A stretch of DNA of 64,000 bases, taken from assembly GCF_010500845.1 (NCBI RefSeq), contig NZ_JAAAMI010000005.1:248001-312000 (forward strand), given 5' to 3'. Shown piece by piece: positions 1 through 10,641 of this stretch. Position numbers and translations under genes: made by a program. The notes under the pieces are model-generated. The model was not told the DNA's origin, made no database searches, and worked only from the letters and a program-made list of their open reading frames with translations. Numbering within the stretch: the first letter of the stretch is position 1; each line of letters starts with the position of its first letter. Origin of the DNA: Flagellimonas sediminis. Its GTDB lineage: Bacteria; Bacteroidota; Bacteroidia; Flavobacteriales; Flavobacteriaceae.

Positions 1-742
1 TGGTCTTTACGGATTTGTCCAAAACATGAAAATCGTTACCGATTTTTAAGTCTTTGTCTAAAACCACCCGGATGGGATTTTTACCGGCCCAATCCCTGGT
101 GTTCAGTTTGGGATTATCTTCTAAAACCGTATTCGTTCCAACTAAGATAGCTTGTTCCTCACTTCGCCATTGATGCACCAACTGTCTGGAATACGGATTG
201 GTGATCCAATAAGGTTCTGGGTTGGAATTTCTTTGTGTTTTGTCAGGGGCCATAAAGCCATCTTGGGTCTCGGCCCATTTTAAAATGATGTAGGGTCTTT
301 TCTTTTCTTGATAGGTTAAAAACCTTTTGTGGTGTTCCCTGCACTCCTGTTCCAACACTCCAACGGTGACCTTACAACCTGTTTCTTCCAGTTTTTGGAT
401 GCCTTTACCAGCAACTTTATCATGGGGGTCCTTTAGCCCAATGTAGGCTTCAGGAATTTTATAGTGTGCAATCAAATCGGCACAAGGGGGTGTTTTACCA
501 TAATGCGAACATGGTTCCAATGTCACATATAAGATAGATGTCCCAAGTAAAGTTTTGTCCTCCACGGAATTAATGGCGTTCACTTCCGCATGCGGTCCGC
601 CGTATGGACTGGTGAATCCTTCGCCGATGATTTTTCCATCATGAACAATGACACAACCCACCATAGGATTTGGAGCCGTGGTGCCCAGTCCCTTTTTGGC
701 CAGTTCTATACAGCGGAGGATATATTTTTGGTGTATATTCAC
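1..742 (-). CDS. ribD: RibD, riboflavin biosynthesis deaminase/reductase (5' part, cut by window edge)
   Basis: Bifunctional enzyme of riboflavin synthesis: it deaminates diaminohydroxyphosphoribosylaminopyrimidine and then reduces the ribosyl chain. About 247 residues are visible. The N-terminal cytidine-deaminase-like domain has the zinc motif GPHAEVNAI followed by EPCSHYGKTPPC (His and two Cys as zinc ligands, Glu as proton shuttle). The start of the reductase domain follows from about residue 145 (ILKWAETQDGFMA, then the NTVLEDNP region). No ATG exists in this frame before an upstream stop, so the GTG at 742 giving MNIHQKYILRCIELAKKGLG is taken as the start; it aligns with the usual family N-terminus. 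It is transcribed away from the GNAT gene, with only 29 bp between the two starts. The C-terminal half lies outside the window. Confidence 0.93.
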   Translation of the reverse strand, partial: MNIHQKYILRCIELAKKGLGTTAPNPMVGCVIVHDGKIIGEGFTSPYGGPHAEVNAINSVEDKTLLGTSILYVTLEPCSHYGKTPPCADLIAHYKIPEAYIGLKDPHDKVAGKGIQKLEETGCKVTVGVLEQECREHHKRFLTYQEKKRPYIILKWAETQDGFMAPDKTQRNSNPEPYWITNPYSRQLVHQWRSEEQAILVGTNTVLEDNPKLNTRDWAGKNPIRVVLDKDLKIGNDFHVLDKSVKT

Positions 743-771
743 CCAGCAAAAATAGCATATTAAACGGCATT

Positions 772-1257
772 ATGGGAAATGCAACGATTCGGGAAATTAA
801 GCCCGAAGACAACGAACAAGTGGCCAAAGTAATACGCAAGGTTTTTGAGGATATGGGGGTGCCTAAAGTGGGTACCGCTTATGAGGACAAGGCCTTGGAA
901 GATATGTATTCCACTTACAATGTGCCGCGTGCGGCCTATTTTGTAGTGGAGCATGAAGGCAAGATTATTGGATGTGCGGGAGTGGCCCAACTTCAAAACT
1001 ATGACGGCAATGTGTGTGAGCTCCAAAAGATGTATTTTTTGGAAGAAGCCAGAGGCAAGGGGATAGGTGCAATGATGATCTCCATTTGTTTGGAGAAAGC
1101 CAAGGAATTTGGCTTTGAGCAATGTTATTTGGAAACCATGCCCTACATGGAAGCGGCCCAAAAACTCTACAAGAAGAACGGTTTCGATTATATCGATGCC
1201 CCTTTGGGCAATACAGGGCATTATTCATGTCCTGTCTGGATGCTTAAACAATTGTAA
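772..1257 (+). CDS. GNAT family N-acetyltransferase
   Basis: A 161-residue single-domain GCN5-related acetyltransferase; such enzymes transfer acetyl from acetyl-CoA to an amine. The acetyl-CoA pyrophosphate loop is visible as RGKGIG (residues 94-99), followed by the helix MMISICLEKAKEFGF and the C-terminal strand segment AAQKLYKKNGFDYID, which is typical of the fold. The substrate cannot be told. A longer reading from 670 would overlap ribD and has no family resemblance, so the ATG at 772 is chosen. Its stop codon shares one base with the prmC start (TAATG), so the two are probably translationally coupled. Confidence 0.88.
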   Translation: MGNATIREIKPEDNEQVAKVIRKVFEDMGVPKVGTAYEDKALEDMYSTYNVPRAAYFVVEHEGKIIGCAGVAQLQNYDGNVCELQKMYFLEEARGKGIGAMMISICLEKAKEFGFEQCYLETMPYMEAAQKLYKKNGFDYIDAPLGNTGHYSCPVWMLKQL

Positions 1258-2192
1258 TGTTGCTTCGGGATATCAAAAACATATTCCATAATGACTTGGG
1301 AAAGATCTATCCGAAGGAAGAAATCGATTCCTTTTTTTATAGCTGTATCGAAAATTACCTTAAAATGGAACGGTTCATTCTGGCCATTAAACCCAACATC
1401 GTTTTGACCAAAGAAGAGGAGCAACCGCTGTTTGATGCCCTGGCCCAATTAAAACAAGAAAAACCGCTGCAGTACATTTTAGGGATAGCCCATTTCATGG
1501 AGTTGGAACTCAAGGTGAACGAGCATGTATTGATCCCAAGACCCGAAACCGAGGAACTGGTACAATGGATTTTGGAGGATGCGAATAATCAGAGGTCAGA
1601 AATCAGAGAACTGATATCAGATGTCAGAGATGGGAAATTAAGTGAAGAAAAAGGAGAGAACCCAAACCTTCGCCCTTCACCCTTAACCATCTTGGATATC
1701 GGAACCGGAAGCGGCTGTATTGCCATTGCCTTGGCCAAACAACTTCCCAATGCCAAAGTGTATGCTTTGGATATTTCGGAAGAAGCCTTAAAAGTGGCCC
1801 AAGAAAATGCAAAAACCAATCAGGTTGATGTTGAATTCATCCATAAGAATATTTTAGACCCTGAATTGGATCTTGAACTTCAGTTTGACATCATCGTTTC
1901 CAACCCGCCCTATGTCAGGAATTTGGAAAAGTCGGAAATGAATAAAAACGTAAAGGAATACGAACCAAATTTGGCACTTTTCGTCCCAGATGATGACGCG
2001 TTGGTCTTCTATAGGGCCATTGCCCAATTTTCCGAGCGGCATTTGGCAAAGCAGGGAAGTCTGTATCTCGAAATCAATCAATATTTAGGTGAAGAGACCA
2101 AGAGTGTTTTGAAAGCCCATAATTTTTCGGAAATTGAACTGCGCAAGGACATTTTCGGCAACGATAGGATGTTAAAAGGTAAACGTATTTGA
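1257..2192 (+). CDS. prmC: PrmC, release factor glutamine methyltransferase, with an in-frame repeat insertion
   Basis: Methylates the GGQ glutamine of peptide-chain release factors using S-adenosylmethionine. The N-terminal helical domain ends in the RPETEELVQW motif (95-104). The Rossmann methyltransferase domain has the SAM loop LDIGTGSGCIAIA (146-158), the acidic LDIS end of strand 2, and the catalytic NPPY (216-219). Between the two domains, residues about 108-143 are an extra low-complexity segment rich in R, E and S that the family does not need. The underlying DNA is two short heptamer arrays (see the repeat entries at 1588 and 1665). The insertion keeps the reading frame, so the enzyme is probably functional. 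At 311 residues it is longer than the usual 280 or so, and the insertion explains the excess. Confidence 0.95.
   Translation: MLLRDIKNIFHNDLGKIYPKEEIDSFFYSCIENYLKMERFILAIKPNIVLTKEEEQPLFDALAQLKQEKPLQYILGIAHFMELELKVNEHVLIPRPETEELVQWILEDANNQRSEIRELISDVRDGKLSEEKGENPNLRPSPLTILDIGTGSGCIAIALAKQLPNAKVYALDISEEALKVAQENAKTNQVDVEFIHKNILDPELDLELQFDIIVSNPPYVRNLEKSEMNKNVKEYEPNLALFVPDDDALVFYRAIAQFSERHLAKQGSLYLEINQYLGEETKSVLKAHNFSEIELRKDIFGNDRMLKGKRI
1588..1629 (+). repeat. Imperfect heptamer array (six units) inside prmC
   Basis: Six consecutive 7-base units start at 1588, 1595, 1602, 1609, 1616 and 1623. Five fit the consensus RTCAGAN (for example ATCAGAG, GTCAGAA, ATCAGAT); the fourth, AACTGAT, is divergent and resembles the reverse complement of the core. 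Three heptamers make 21 bases, so the array is read as repeating 7-residue blocks (NQRSEIR, then ELISDVR). It sits exactly in the linker between the two PrmC domains. The unit boundaries are seen directly; the origin is inferred. Confidence 0.85.
1665..1685 (+). repeat. Second short heptamer array inside prmC
   Basis: Three consecutive 7-base units, AACCTTC, GCCCTTC and ACCCTTA, are followed by a partial ACC. The consensus is NCCCTTC, different from the array 36 bases upstream. The units are read in frame as LRPSPLT just before the SAM-binding strand of PrmC. Three units is close to what chance can give, but the position, beside a clearer heptamer array within the same insertion, makes it more credible. 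Confidence 0.6.
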
Positions 2193-2774
2193 ATGAAGAG
2201 TGTCTCGGTTTTTTGTGGCAGCAGCGAGGGGAATGACAGTCATATTGTTTCCATGGCCTATGAATTGGGCAAAAACTTGGCGCAACAAAATTTGACCTTG
2301 GTATATGGTGGAGCCAAAGTTGGGCTTATGGGTCAGGTGGCCAATGGAGCATTGGATCATGACGGTAAGGTCATTGGGGTGATTCCTGATTTTTTGAAGT
2401 CCAAGGAGATTTTCCATGAAGGGATCACGGAGTTGATCATAGTGGACAATATGCATGAGCGCAAGATGAAAATGCACGAACTTTCGGATGGTATCATTGC
2501 CCTTCCTGGAGGATTCGGCACTTTGGAAGAATTGTTCGAAGTGGTTACCTGGAGTCAACTTGGACTGCACCAACAGCCTATGGGAATTTTGAATGTGAAT
2601 GGCTTTTTTGACGAATTGTTGGCCTTTTTGGATACTATGGTGTCAAAAGGACTGCTCAGGCCAGAAAACCGCAATATGCTCTTGGTGGATGACTCCTGCA
2701 CAGGACTTTTGGAACAAATGAAGTCCTATCGACCCGTACATATACCAAAATGGATAAAAAAAGAACAGACATAA
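2193..2774 (+). CDS. LOG-family Rossmann-fold protein (TIGR00730 / nucleoside 5'-monophosphate phosphoribohydrolase-like)
   Basis: A 193-residue member of the LONELY GUY-like family, whose characterised members cleave N-glycosidic bonds of (cytokinin) nucleoside 5'-monophosphates; the bacterial housekeeping role is less certain. The family signature PGGFGTLEE (105-113) is intact, as are the nucleotide-binding VYGGAKVGLMG (37-47) and the paired Met-His-Glu-Arg-Lys segment at 87-91. The start immediately follows the prmC stop and the end lies 3 bases before ligA, so it is part of the GNAT-prmC-ligA run. Confidence 0.88.
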   Translation: MKSVSVFCGSSEGNDSHIVSMAYELGKNLAQQNLTLVYGGAKVGLMGQVANGALDHDGKVIGVIPDFLKSKEIFHEGITELIIVDNMHERKMKMHELSDGIIALPGGFGTLEELFEVVTWSQLGLHQQPMGILNVNGFFDELLAFLDTMVSKGLLRPENRNMLLVDDSCTGLLEQMKSYRPVHIPKWIKKEQT

Positions 2775-5071
<2,297 letters not shown>

Positions 5072-5199
5072 ACAGGTTAAGAGAACTACTATTCGTTGTC
5101 AATGATTTTAGTGTAGAACCATTTAACCGGGCATAAGCGCATTTTCGCATAAAAGCTCCTTCAAAAGTACTTTATAATTAGAATACCCAAGATGTCCCT

Positions 5200-6120
5200 T
5201 CATTGTTTAAAATATTCTTTTTTATAGAATTGACCCAGTGTTTTGGTCATGATCAGCACTTCTGGTTTATCCTTTCTCAAACCAATGGTCCAATCATTAA
5301 ATATTTCCCAAGCCTCGTTTCTAAAAACAGGTTCACCGTAAATTTCGGTCAATTTCTTTAGGAGTCGGTCTTCGTCTCCTTTTCCTGTTAAAATCCAGAC
5401 CATGTTCAATTTGTTGTCACCAAACCGCGCCTCTACCTTTCTTGGGAACCCTGCATATTCAACACCAAAACAATTTAACTGTATTTGAGCGTTGGGGTCT
5501 GACCCGTCTAATTTTTCTTCATAAACCATATCACTGTTGGCCTCAAGTAATGGACGGAGCACTTCAAGATCTGCACCCATTTGCAAGAAATCTGGAATTT
5601 GGGCAGAAGCGCTGTACTTGGGAACTGAACTATGGACGGAATTTAAATAGGGATTTTCCCATGCAAAGAGGTTAATGTGTAGGGCTTCTTCAGAAAGTAT
5701 CCATACCTTATCGCTCCCAGCTTTACCCAGCATACCTTTCTTAAAGTTGACCAAATAATCCATATAAGTACCAAGTGAATCCTGCTCTGACTCCATCAAT
5801 ACCTTAACGGCATTTCCCTGGGCCTCAATATTGGTCAATTTATCGTCAGAGAATGTGAAAACTGCTTTGTTGATCTTACCCGCTTTGGTTTCAATATTGG
5901 TAACAATAAGATGTGCCTCTTTCAATTTGGCCAATGGGAAGGAGGTTTCTTCTGGAGCTATAAGTTCAACAGTTTGAGAAATCTCCTCCAATTTTTCCTG
6001 AACCGTAACCAAAGGTTCATAAAATCGGATTTGATTGAATACTTGTTCAGCTTGCGAAAAAGCAAGAATGGGAAGAAGGGTAAGCCCTAAAAGCAAGGAT
6101 TTTTTAACGTAAGTGTACAT
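5200..6120 (-). CDS. Secreted protein of unknown function
   Basis: A 306-residue protein starting with a classical signal peptide (MYTYVKKSLLLGLTLLPILAFSQA, cleavage predicted after AFS-Q), so it is periplasmic or surface exposed. The mature part is mixed alpha/beta with alternating hydrophobic strands and no cysteine motif, lipobox or T9SS-type tail that can be recognised. It is not similar to a family I can name. It lies in the same direction as the 5'-nucleotidase genes upstream, with a 68-bp gap, so it may be co-transcribed with them. Confidence 0.7.
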   Translation of the reverse strand: MYTYVKKSLLLGLTLLPILAFSQAEQVFNQIRFYEPLVTVQEKLEEISQTVELIAPEETSFPLAKLKEAHLIVTNIETKAGKINKAVFTFSDDKLTNIEAQGNAVKVLMESEQDSLGTYMDYLVNFKKGMLGKAGSDKVWILSEEALHINLFAWENPYLNSVHSSVPKYSASAQIPDFLQMGADLEVLRPLLEANSDMVYEEKLDGSDPNAQIQLNCFGVEYAGFPRKVEARFGDNKLNMVWILTGKGDEDRLLKKLTEIYGEPVFRNEAWEIFNDWTIGLRKDKPEVLIMTKTLGQFYKKEYFKQ

Positions 6121-6188
6121 TTTTCGATTGAAATAAAAGAAATTAATTGCTTAAAAGACAACCGAATGGAGGTTCTGTTACAGTTTGA

Positions 6189-7100
6189 CTATACGACGAT
6201 ACTTACCCCGTTTGCCGCAGCCTTTTTATCCGCATCAAAATAAAAGTCGATGCGACCTAAGTTAATCCCGTAGCACCCCACTTGGTTTACCAGAACTGGA
6301 TCACCATTTTTGTTGGTACGCACATCCGGCTTGTCCAAAAAGGTATGGGTATGCCCTCCAATAATGAGGTTGGTGTGGTAGGTACGTTGTGCCAATTGGG
6401 TATCCATAGGTTTTTCAGGATTTTCATAATCATAACCCAAATGGGAAAGACAGATGACCAGGTCACATTTTTCGTCCTCCTTTAATTTTCGTTCCATGTC
6501 CAAAGCAATCTCATAAGGATCAAGATATTTGGTCTCTTTGTACAGTTTTTTGGTGACCAGCCCATCCAGTTCAATGCCAAGTCCGTACACGCCAATCTTC
6601 ACACCATCAACCACGTAGGTCTTGTGCGGCTTTACATAGCCGTCCATTACCGTGTTGGAAAAATCATAATTGGCAGAGATCATGTCAAAAGTGGCATAGG
6701 GCATTTGCGCCAAGAGGCCATCGATTCCATTGTCAAAATCATGATTGCCAATAGTGGAGGCGTCATATTTCAGTTTGCTCATCAATTTGAATTCCAGTTC
6801 ACCACCATAAAAATTGAAGTAGGGGGTACCCTGAAAAATATCCCCTGCATCAAAAAGGAGCGTGTTTGGGTTTTCATTACGGATCTGTTGCACCAAGGTT
6901 GCCCTTCGGGCTACGCCACCCATATCCGGATAGCTGGAATGGGTTGCGGGAAACGGGTCGATGTGGCTGTGCACATCGTTGGTGTGCAAAATCGTAATAT
7001 GTTTTTTGCCTATGTTGGAGCAAGAATTCAAGCTAAGCCCTCCCATGCCAATCAAGGCAGAAGCAGCGGCAGAGTTGACGATAAAATCCCTTCTTTTCAT
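6189..7100 (-). CDS. 5'-nucleotidase/UshA-like metallophosphatase domain (N-terminal half as its own gene)
   Basis: Catalytic half of a periplasmic 5'-nucleotidase or UDP-sugar hydrolase. It begins with a twin-arginine-like leader (MKRRDFIVNSAAASALIGMGG). All calcineurin-type metal motifs are present in order: HTNDVHSH, DAGDIFQG, GNHDFD, SHLGYD and GGHTHTF. At 303 residues it ends where single-chain UshA-type proteins continue into the substrate-specificity domain; here that domain is encoded by the gene immediately upstream (7101-7868). The ATG directly follows the stop of that gene, so the two are co-transcribed. A likely function is phosphate or nucleoside scavenging outside the inner membrane. 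Confidence 0.92.
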   Translation of the reverse strand: MKRRDFIVNSAAASALIGMGGLSLNSCSNIGKKHITILHTNDVHSHIDPFPATHSSYPDMGGVARRATLVQQIRNENPNTLLFDAGDIFQGTPYFNFYGGELEFKLMSKLKYDASTIGNHDFDNGIDGLLAQMPYATFDMISANYDFSNTVMDGYVKPHKTYVVDGVKIGVYGLGIELDGLVTKKLYKETKYLDPYEIALDMERKLKEDEKCDLVICLSHLGYDYENPEKPMDTQLAQRTYHTNLIIGGHTHTFLDKPDVRTNKNGDPVLVNQVGCYGINLGRIDFYFDADKKAAANGVSIVV

Positions 7101-7868
7101 TTAATCCAATTGTATAAAGCGGTCATCGACCACGGACTGTACGGTATCCACTTTCTTAAAATAATCGATAATGGCATTGCGGAGCAGGTAGTCCGTATCG
7201 GTAACGGAAACCATTTCATCAAAAAAACCGATGCTGGCCCCGCCCTGTACCAAATAATCCGAAGTTGCCACATAATAGTTACGGTTTTCATCAAAAGGTT
7301 TTCCTTGAATGTTCACCGATTCCAATGAACCATTCTTGTCGGTCACGATCTGTATGCCGGATATAGGATGCCTGCGAGTGGCCTTGGTCAAAAAGTCGAT
7401 CAATTTACGTACGGCGGCCCCGTTCAGTTCCACCACTTCAATGTAGTTTTCAAACGGCATTACCTCGTAAGCGTTCCGTGCCGTTACTTTTCCTGCGGAA
7501 ATAATGGAGCGTACCCCGCCATAGTTCAACACCACAAAATCCAGATCCTTTCCAGTCCTTGATTTAAATATGGGGGCGGCCTCGGAAAAAACAATGTCGG
7601 CCATTAAATTTCCCATGGAGGTGTTGCGTTTTCCATCGTCCAATAGCAAGGATTTTGGCGCGTATGCCAATGTACTGTCAAGCACTTGGTTTATGCGATC
7701 TCTGAAAGGTTCCACAAAACCGGAAATGGAATCGGTCTCTTCTGTGGAGGCGTTTATCGGCAGTTGTTTTCCTTGTATTTCAGTGAGTTTGCCCGTATCA
7801 TTTTTACAGGCCATTAAAAAACAAAAAGTTACAATCGTAACAAATTGTTTGAATTTTAAATCATTCAC
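7101..7868 (-). CDS. 5'-nucleotidase C-terminal domain lipoprotein
   Basis: This 255-residue protein carries the C-terminal (substrate-binding) domain of 5'-nucleotidases: YGGVRSIISAGKVTARNAYEVMPFENYIEVVEL and YYVATSDYLVQGG are typical. The GTG at 7868 is chosen as the start because it yields a clean lipoprotein signal ending in the lipobox FLMAC. The longer open frame to 8078 runs through the divergent DUF6913 gene and has no signal peptide. It sits directly upstream of the metallophosphatase half, so the two products probably form a two-subunit enzyme, this one lipid-anchored and the other exported through Tat. Confidence 0.88.
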   Translation of the reverse strand: MNDLKFKQFVTIVTFCFLMACKNDTGKLTEIQGKQLPINASTEETDSISGFVEPFRDRINQVLDSTLAYAPKSLLLDDGKRNTSMGNLMADIVFSEAAPIFKSRTGKDLDFVVLNYGGVRSIISAGKVTARNAYEVMPFENYIEVVELNGAAVRKLIDFLTKATRRHPISGIQIVTDKNGSLESVNIQGKPFDENRNYYVATSDYLVQGGASIGFFDEMVSVTDTDYLLRNAIIDYFKKVDTVQSVVDDRFIQLD

Positions 7869-7904
7869 GTACGTATCTTTGTTAAGTCGTCTTGGTAGAT
7901 TAAT

Positions 7905-7912
7905 TACCTTTG
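7905..7912 (+). promoter_or_regulatory. Flavobacterial -7 promoter element before the DUF6913-dapA genes
   Basis: The motif TACCTTTG matches the Bacteroidota -7 consensus TAnnTTTG and ends six bases before the ATG at 7918, which would give a nearly leaderless transcript. A second match, TATCTTTG, lies at 7874-7881 and overlaps the spacing of a TTTG -33-like element. Transcription start was not measured. Confidence 0.55.
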
Positions 7913-7917
7913 CATAA

Positions 7918-8463
7918 ATGCACAAAAATATGTTTTTAAGGGGACTCCAAGACAAATTTAAGGTTAAATCGGGGCTTAAATATTTAAAGGAAGAAATGGA
8001 AAAGCCTTCCTTGACCTCGACCCGGAAAAAAGGGATCACTAGTGTTGGCTGTATTGTTGACGTGGATCGTTTTGCCAACGCGGAAGCCTTTTATGGATTG
8101 ATAGAGGAGTTTTCATTGCGCCCGAATGCCATAAAGATCATTGGTTACAAAAGGGAGTACGATAAGAATTCTCCCTACGCGATCCAAATGTTCTCCGATA
8201 GGGACCTGGGGTGGAAGGGCCAGATTGAAAATGGATATGTTCTGGAATTTTTGGGCAGGGAATATGATATGCTCATCAATTATTATGATGAAGACAATCT
8301 GATGATGAAGTTGCTGTCCGTGAAGACCCCTGCAAGACTAAAGGTAGGGCTGGGATCCCAGGACTCCAAGGTAAACGATTTGATCTTGAACACATCGTTA
8401 AAAGATTTTAAGCTCTTCAAGAGTGAATTAAAAAAATATTTGAAGGTATTAAACGAAATATAA
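7918..8463 (+). CDS. DUF6913 family protein
   Basis: A 181-residue cytoplasmic protein of a family restricted, as far as I know, to Bacteroidota and usually located next to dapA. There is no signal peptide. A central alpha/beta region (residues 40-150) contains the conserved-looking segments [20 protein letters not shown] and [32 protein letters not shown]. The function is unknown. The stop overlaps the dapA ATG by one base (TAATG), so it is expressed together with dapA. Confidence 0.78.
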   Translation: MHKNMFLRGLQDKFKVKSGLKYLKEEMEKPSLTSTRKKGITSVGCIVDVDRFANAEAFYGLIEEFSLRPNAIKIIGYKREYDKNSPYAIQMFSDRDLGWKGQIENGYVLEFLGREYDMLINYYDEDNLMMKLLSVKTPARLKVGLGSQDSKVNDLILNTSLKDFKLFKSELKKYLKVLNEI

Positions 8464-9353
8464 TGGAACAATTGTTGGGTACGGGAGTTGCCTTGGTCAC
8501 CCCTTTTAACGAAGATCTGTCCGTAGACGTGGCAGCCTTGGAGCGTATTGTGGAACATAGTGTGCAGGGTGGAGTGGAATATTTGGTAGTGTTGGGAACA
8601 ACAGCCGAATCTGCAACCTTATCCAAATCCGAGAAACAATTGGTTATAGATGTGGTGGTCCGCGCCAATGCAGGTCGATTACCGCTTGTACTGGGAATTG
8701 GTGGTAATAACACCATGGCCCTTGTGGAGGAATTAAAAACCACAGACCTGAGCTTTTTTGATGCAGTTCTTTCCGTGTCCCCATACTACAACAAACCGAC
8801 CCAAGAGGGTATTTTCCGTCATTTCAAGGCATTGGCAGAGGCATCGCCAAAACCCATCATTTTATATAATGTACCCTCAAGGACCGGCAGTAACATGCTA
8901 CCCGAAACAACCTTAAGATTGGCCCACGAGGTCTCCAATATAGTGGCAATCAAAGAAGCTTGCGGCGATATGGCCCAAATCGAAAAGATCATCCAGAACA
9001 AACCTGAACATTTTATGGTAATTTCCGGGGATGATGTCACTGCTTTGCCTACCGTATTGGCCGGTGGGGCAGGAGTGATTTCCGTTTTGGGACAAGGATT
9101 GCCGGCCCAACTCTCCAATATGATCCGTTTGGGGCTTTCGGGTGACTCAGAGGAAGCTTATGAAATCCACAACAGTCTAAAATCGCTCATGAACCAAATT
9201 TTTGAGGAAGGCAACCCGGCAGGTATCAAAAGTGTTTTTGAAAGTTTGGGGTTGGCCAGCGCAACGGTCCGTTTGCCATTGGTAGAGGCCAGTACTACTT
9301 TGAGGAATAAAATCGGTTTGTCTTTGAAGGGTTTGGAAAAGGCCCATGTTTAA
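8463..9353 (+). CDS. dapA: DapA, 4-hydroxy-tetrahydrodipicolinate synthase
   Basis: Condenses pyruvate with aspartate semialdehyde, the first committed step toward lysine and diaminopimelate for peptidoglycan. The 296-residue TIM barrel has the Schiff-base lysine K164 in VAIKEACGD, the catalytic tyrosine Y135 in LYNVPSRTG, and the GTTAES segment (45-50) that starts the active site. It follows the DUF6913 gene without a gap. A 108-bp gap with its own promoter separates it from bamD. Confidence 0.97.
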   Translation: MEQLLGTGVALVTPFNEDLSVDVAALERIVEHSVQGGVEYLVVLGTTAESATLSKSEKQLVIDVVVRANAGRLPLVLGIGGNNTMALVEELKTTDLSFFDAVLSVSPYYNKPTQEGIFRHFKALAEASPKPIILYNVPSRTGSNMLPETTLRLAHEVSNIVAIKEACGDMAQIEKIIQNKPEHFMVISGDDVTALPTVLAGGAGVISVLGQGLPAQLSNMIRLGLSGDSEEAYEIHNSLKSLMNQIFEEGNPAGIKSVFESLGLASATVRLPLVEASTTLRNKIGLSLKGLEKAHV

Positions 9354-9449
9354 AATTCGTTAAATGTTCCCCAAAACCTTGCAGGAACCACATTTTGCCC
9401 GTTACATTTGGGAACGGTAAATTCTTTTTTTAAATCCGTTCATTATCAC

Positions 9450-9457
9450 TAATTTTG
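9450..9457 (+). promoter_or_regulatory. Putative -7 element for the bamD-rpoZ-coaBC operon
   Basis: TAATTTTG fits TAnnTTTG and ends four bases before the first ATG of bamD. If it is used, the second ATG (9474) would be the translated one. No clear TTG box was seen at the expected -33 distance. Confidence 0.45.
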
Positions 9458-9461
9458 CAAA

Positions 9462-10289
9462 ATGTTTTTGAAAATGAGGTCTATACTCCTTCTTTGCTTC
9501 GCAGCCATTCTCCTAACATCCTGTAGCGAGTACCAAAAGGTGCTTAAGAATACTGATGTTGGGCCCAAGTATGAAATGGCCGAAAAATTGTATAATGAAG
9601 GGGACTACAAAAGGGCCGTTCGTCTGTTCGAGCAGATTGCCCCAAAATATGTTGGGAAGCCACAAGGAGAGCGGGTCATGTTCTTTTTTGCGGATTCGTA
9701 TTTCAAAACAAAGGATTACTATCTGGCCGGATATCAGTTCGAGCGTTTTGTGAAATCCTATCCAAGGAGCGAAAAGATCCAGGAAGCTACCTTTTTAGGC
9801 GCCAAAAGCTACTATATGCTTTCCCCAAGTTACTCTTTGGACCAAACCGATACTGATAAGGCACTTGCCAAACTTCAGGTATTCATCAACAATTATCCGG
9901 ATTCCGAATATTTTGATGAAGCCAATACCATGGCCAAGGAATTGACCACAAAAAAAGAGAAGAAACAACTTGAGATTGCCAAACAATACAACAAAATTGG
10001 CGCATGGGATTTGCCAAGATTGGTATCGGCAATAAAGGCGTTCGATAATTTCGTTACGGACAATCCTGGTTCTGTGTATAGGGAAGAAGCCCTGTATTAC
10101 CGTATTGAGGCAGCAGCAAATCTGGCATTCTACAGCACGTTTGACAAGAAACAGGAACGCCTTCAGGATGCATTGGCCTCCTACAACAATCTGATGAAAT
10201 ATTTTCCCGAGTCTAAGTTTAAGGATGATGCCGATAAGCTAGCCGAGAAAATCCAGAAAGAATTGAGCGAATACACCATTTCCAAATAA
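9462..10289 (+). CDS. bamD: BamD, outer membrane protein assembly lipoprotein
   Basis: Subunit of the beta-barrel assembly machinery, anchored to the inner face of the outer membrane. The signal peptide ends in the lipobox LLTSC (Cys21 from the first ATG). The mature part is built of TPR-like helices: YEMAEKLYNEGDYKRAVRLFEQI, the FADSYFKTKDYYLAGYQFERFVKSYP unit, then further pairs to the C-terminus. The length (275) is normal for the Bacteroidota form. The start may instead be the ATG at 9474, which also gives a good signal peptide. It heads the bamD-rpoZ-coaBC-DUF4835 cluster. Confidence 0.94.
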   Translation: MFLKMRSILLLCFAAILLTSCSEYQKVLKNTDVGPKYEMAEKLYNEGDYKRAVRLFEQIAPKYVGKPQGERVMFFFADSYFKTKDYYLAGYQFERFVKSYPRSEKIQEATFLGAKSYYMLSPSYSLDQTDTDKALAKLQVFINNYPDSEYFDEANTMAKELTTKKEKKQLEIAKQYNKIGAWDLPRLVSAIKAFDNFVTDNPGSVYREEALYYRIEAAANLAFYSTFDKKQERLQDALASYNNLMKYFPESKFKDDADKLAEKIQKELSEYTISK

Positions 10290-10311
10290 AAAAGTTTTTA
10301 AACAGTTGCAT

Positions 10312-10638
10312 ATGCAAGATTTGAAAAATACAAAAGCCCCGGTTTCTACTGTTACCTTGAACAGGAACGAATTTGACGTGAGTACAGGGAACATTTATGA
10401 AGCCATTTCCATTGCTTCAAAGCGTGCCATTCAAATCAATTCCGAGATCAAAAAGGAATTGTTGGAGAAGTTGGAAGAGTTCGCTACCTACAGCGACAGT
10501 TTGGAGGAAGTTTTTGAGAACAAAGAGCAGATAGAGGTTTCCAAGTTCTACGAAAAATTGCCAAAACCACACGCTTTGGCCGTACAAGAGTGGTTGGAAG
10601 ATAAAATCTATTACAGGAACACAGAGAAAGACGCCTAA
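10312..10638 (+). CDS. rpoZ: RpoZ, RNA polymerase omega subunit (Bacteroidota type)
   Basis: A 108-residue subunit that helps assemble RNA polymerase. It belongs to the divergent Bacteroidota omega family, recognisable by the segment NIYEAISIASKRAIQINSEIKKEL (the equivalent of the omega helix that binds beta prime) and the acidic C-terminal half. The ATG at 10312 is preferred over the in-frame TTG at 10306. Its position between bamD and coaBC is the same neighbourhood in which omega is found in many flavobacteria; it ends three bases before coaBC. Confidence 0.9.
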   Translation: MQDLKNTKAPVSTVTLNRNEFDVSTGNIYEAISIASKRAIQINSEIKKELLEKLEEFATYSDSLEEVFENKEQIEVSKFYEKLPKPHALAVQEWLEDKIYYRNTEKDA

Positions 10639-10641
10639 GAG

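Noticed and set aside
670..771. N-terminal extension of the GNAT reading frame
   Set aside because: It overlaps ribD on the other strand, has no family similarity, and the ATG at 772 begins the conserved domain.
6624..7328. A 234-codon open frame on the plus strand
   Set aside because: It is antisense to the 5'-nucleotidase genes, crosses both, and has no recognisable domain.
7869..8078. Upstream extension of the nucleotidase C-domain gene
   Set aside because: It runs through the divergent DUF6913 gene, and the lipoprotein signal begins only at 7868.
9366..9416. GTTCCCCAAA and TTTGGGAAC as a terminator after dapA
   Set aside because: The arms are over 30 bases apart with a mismatch and no T run.
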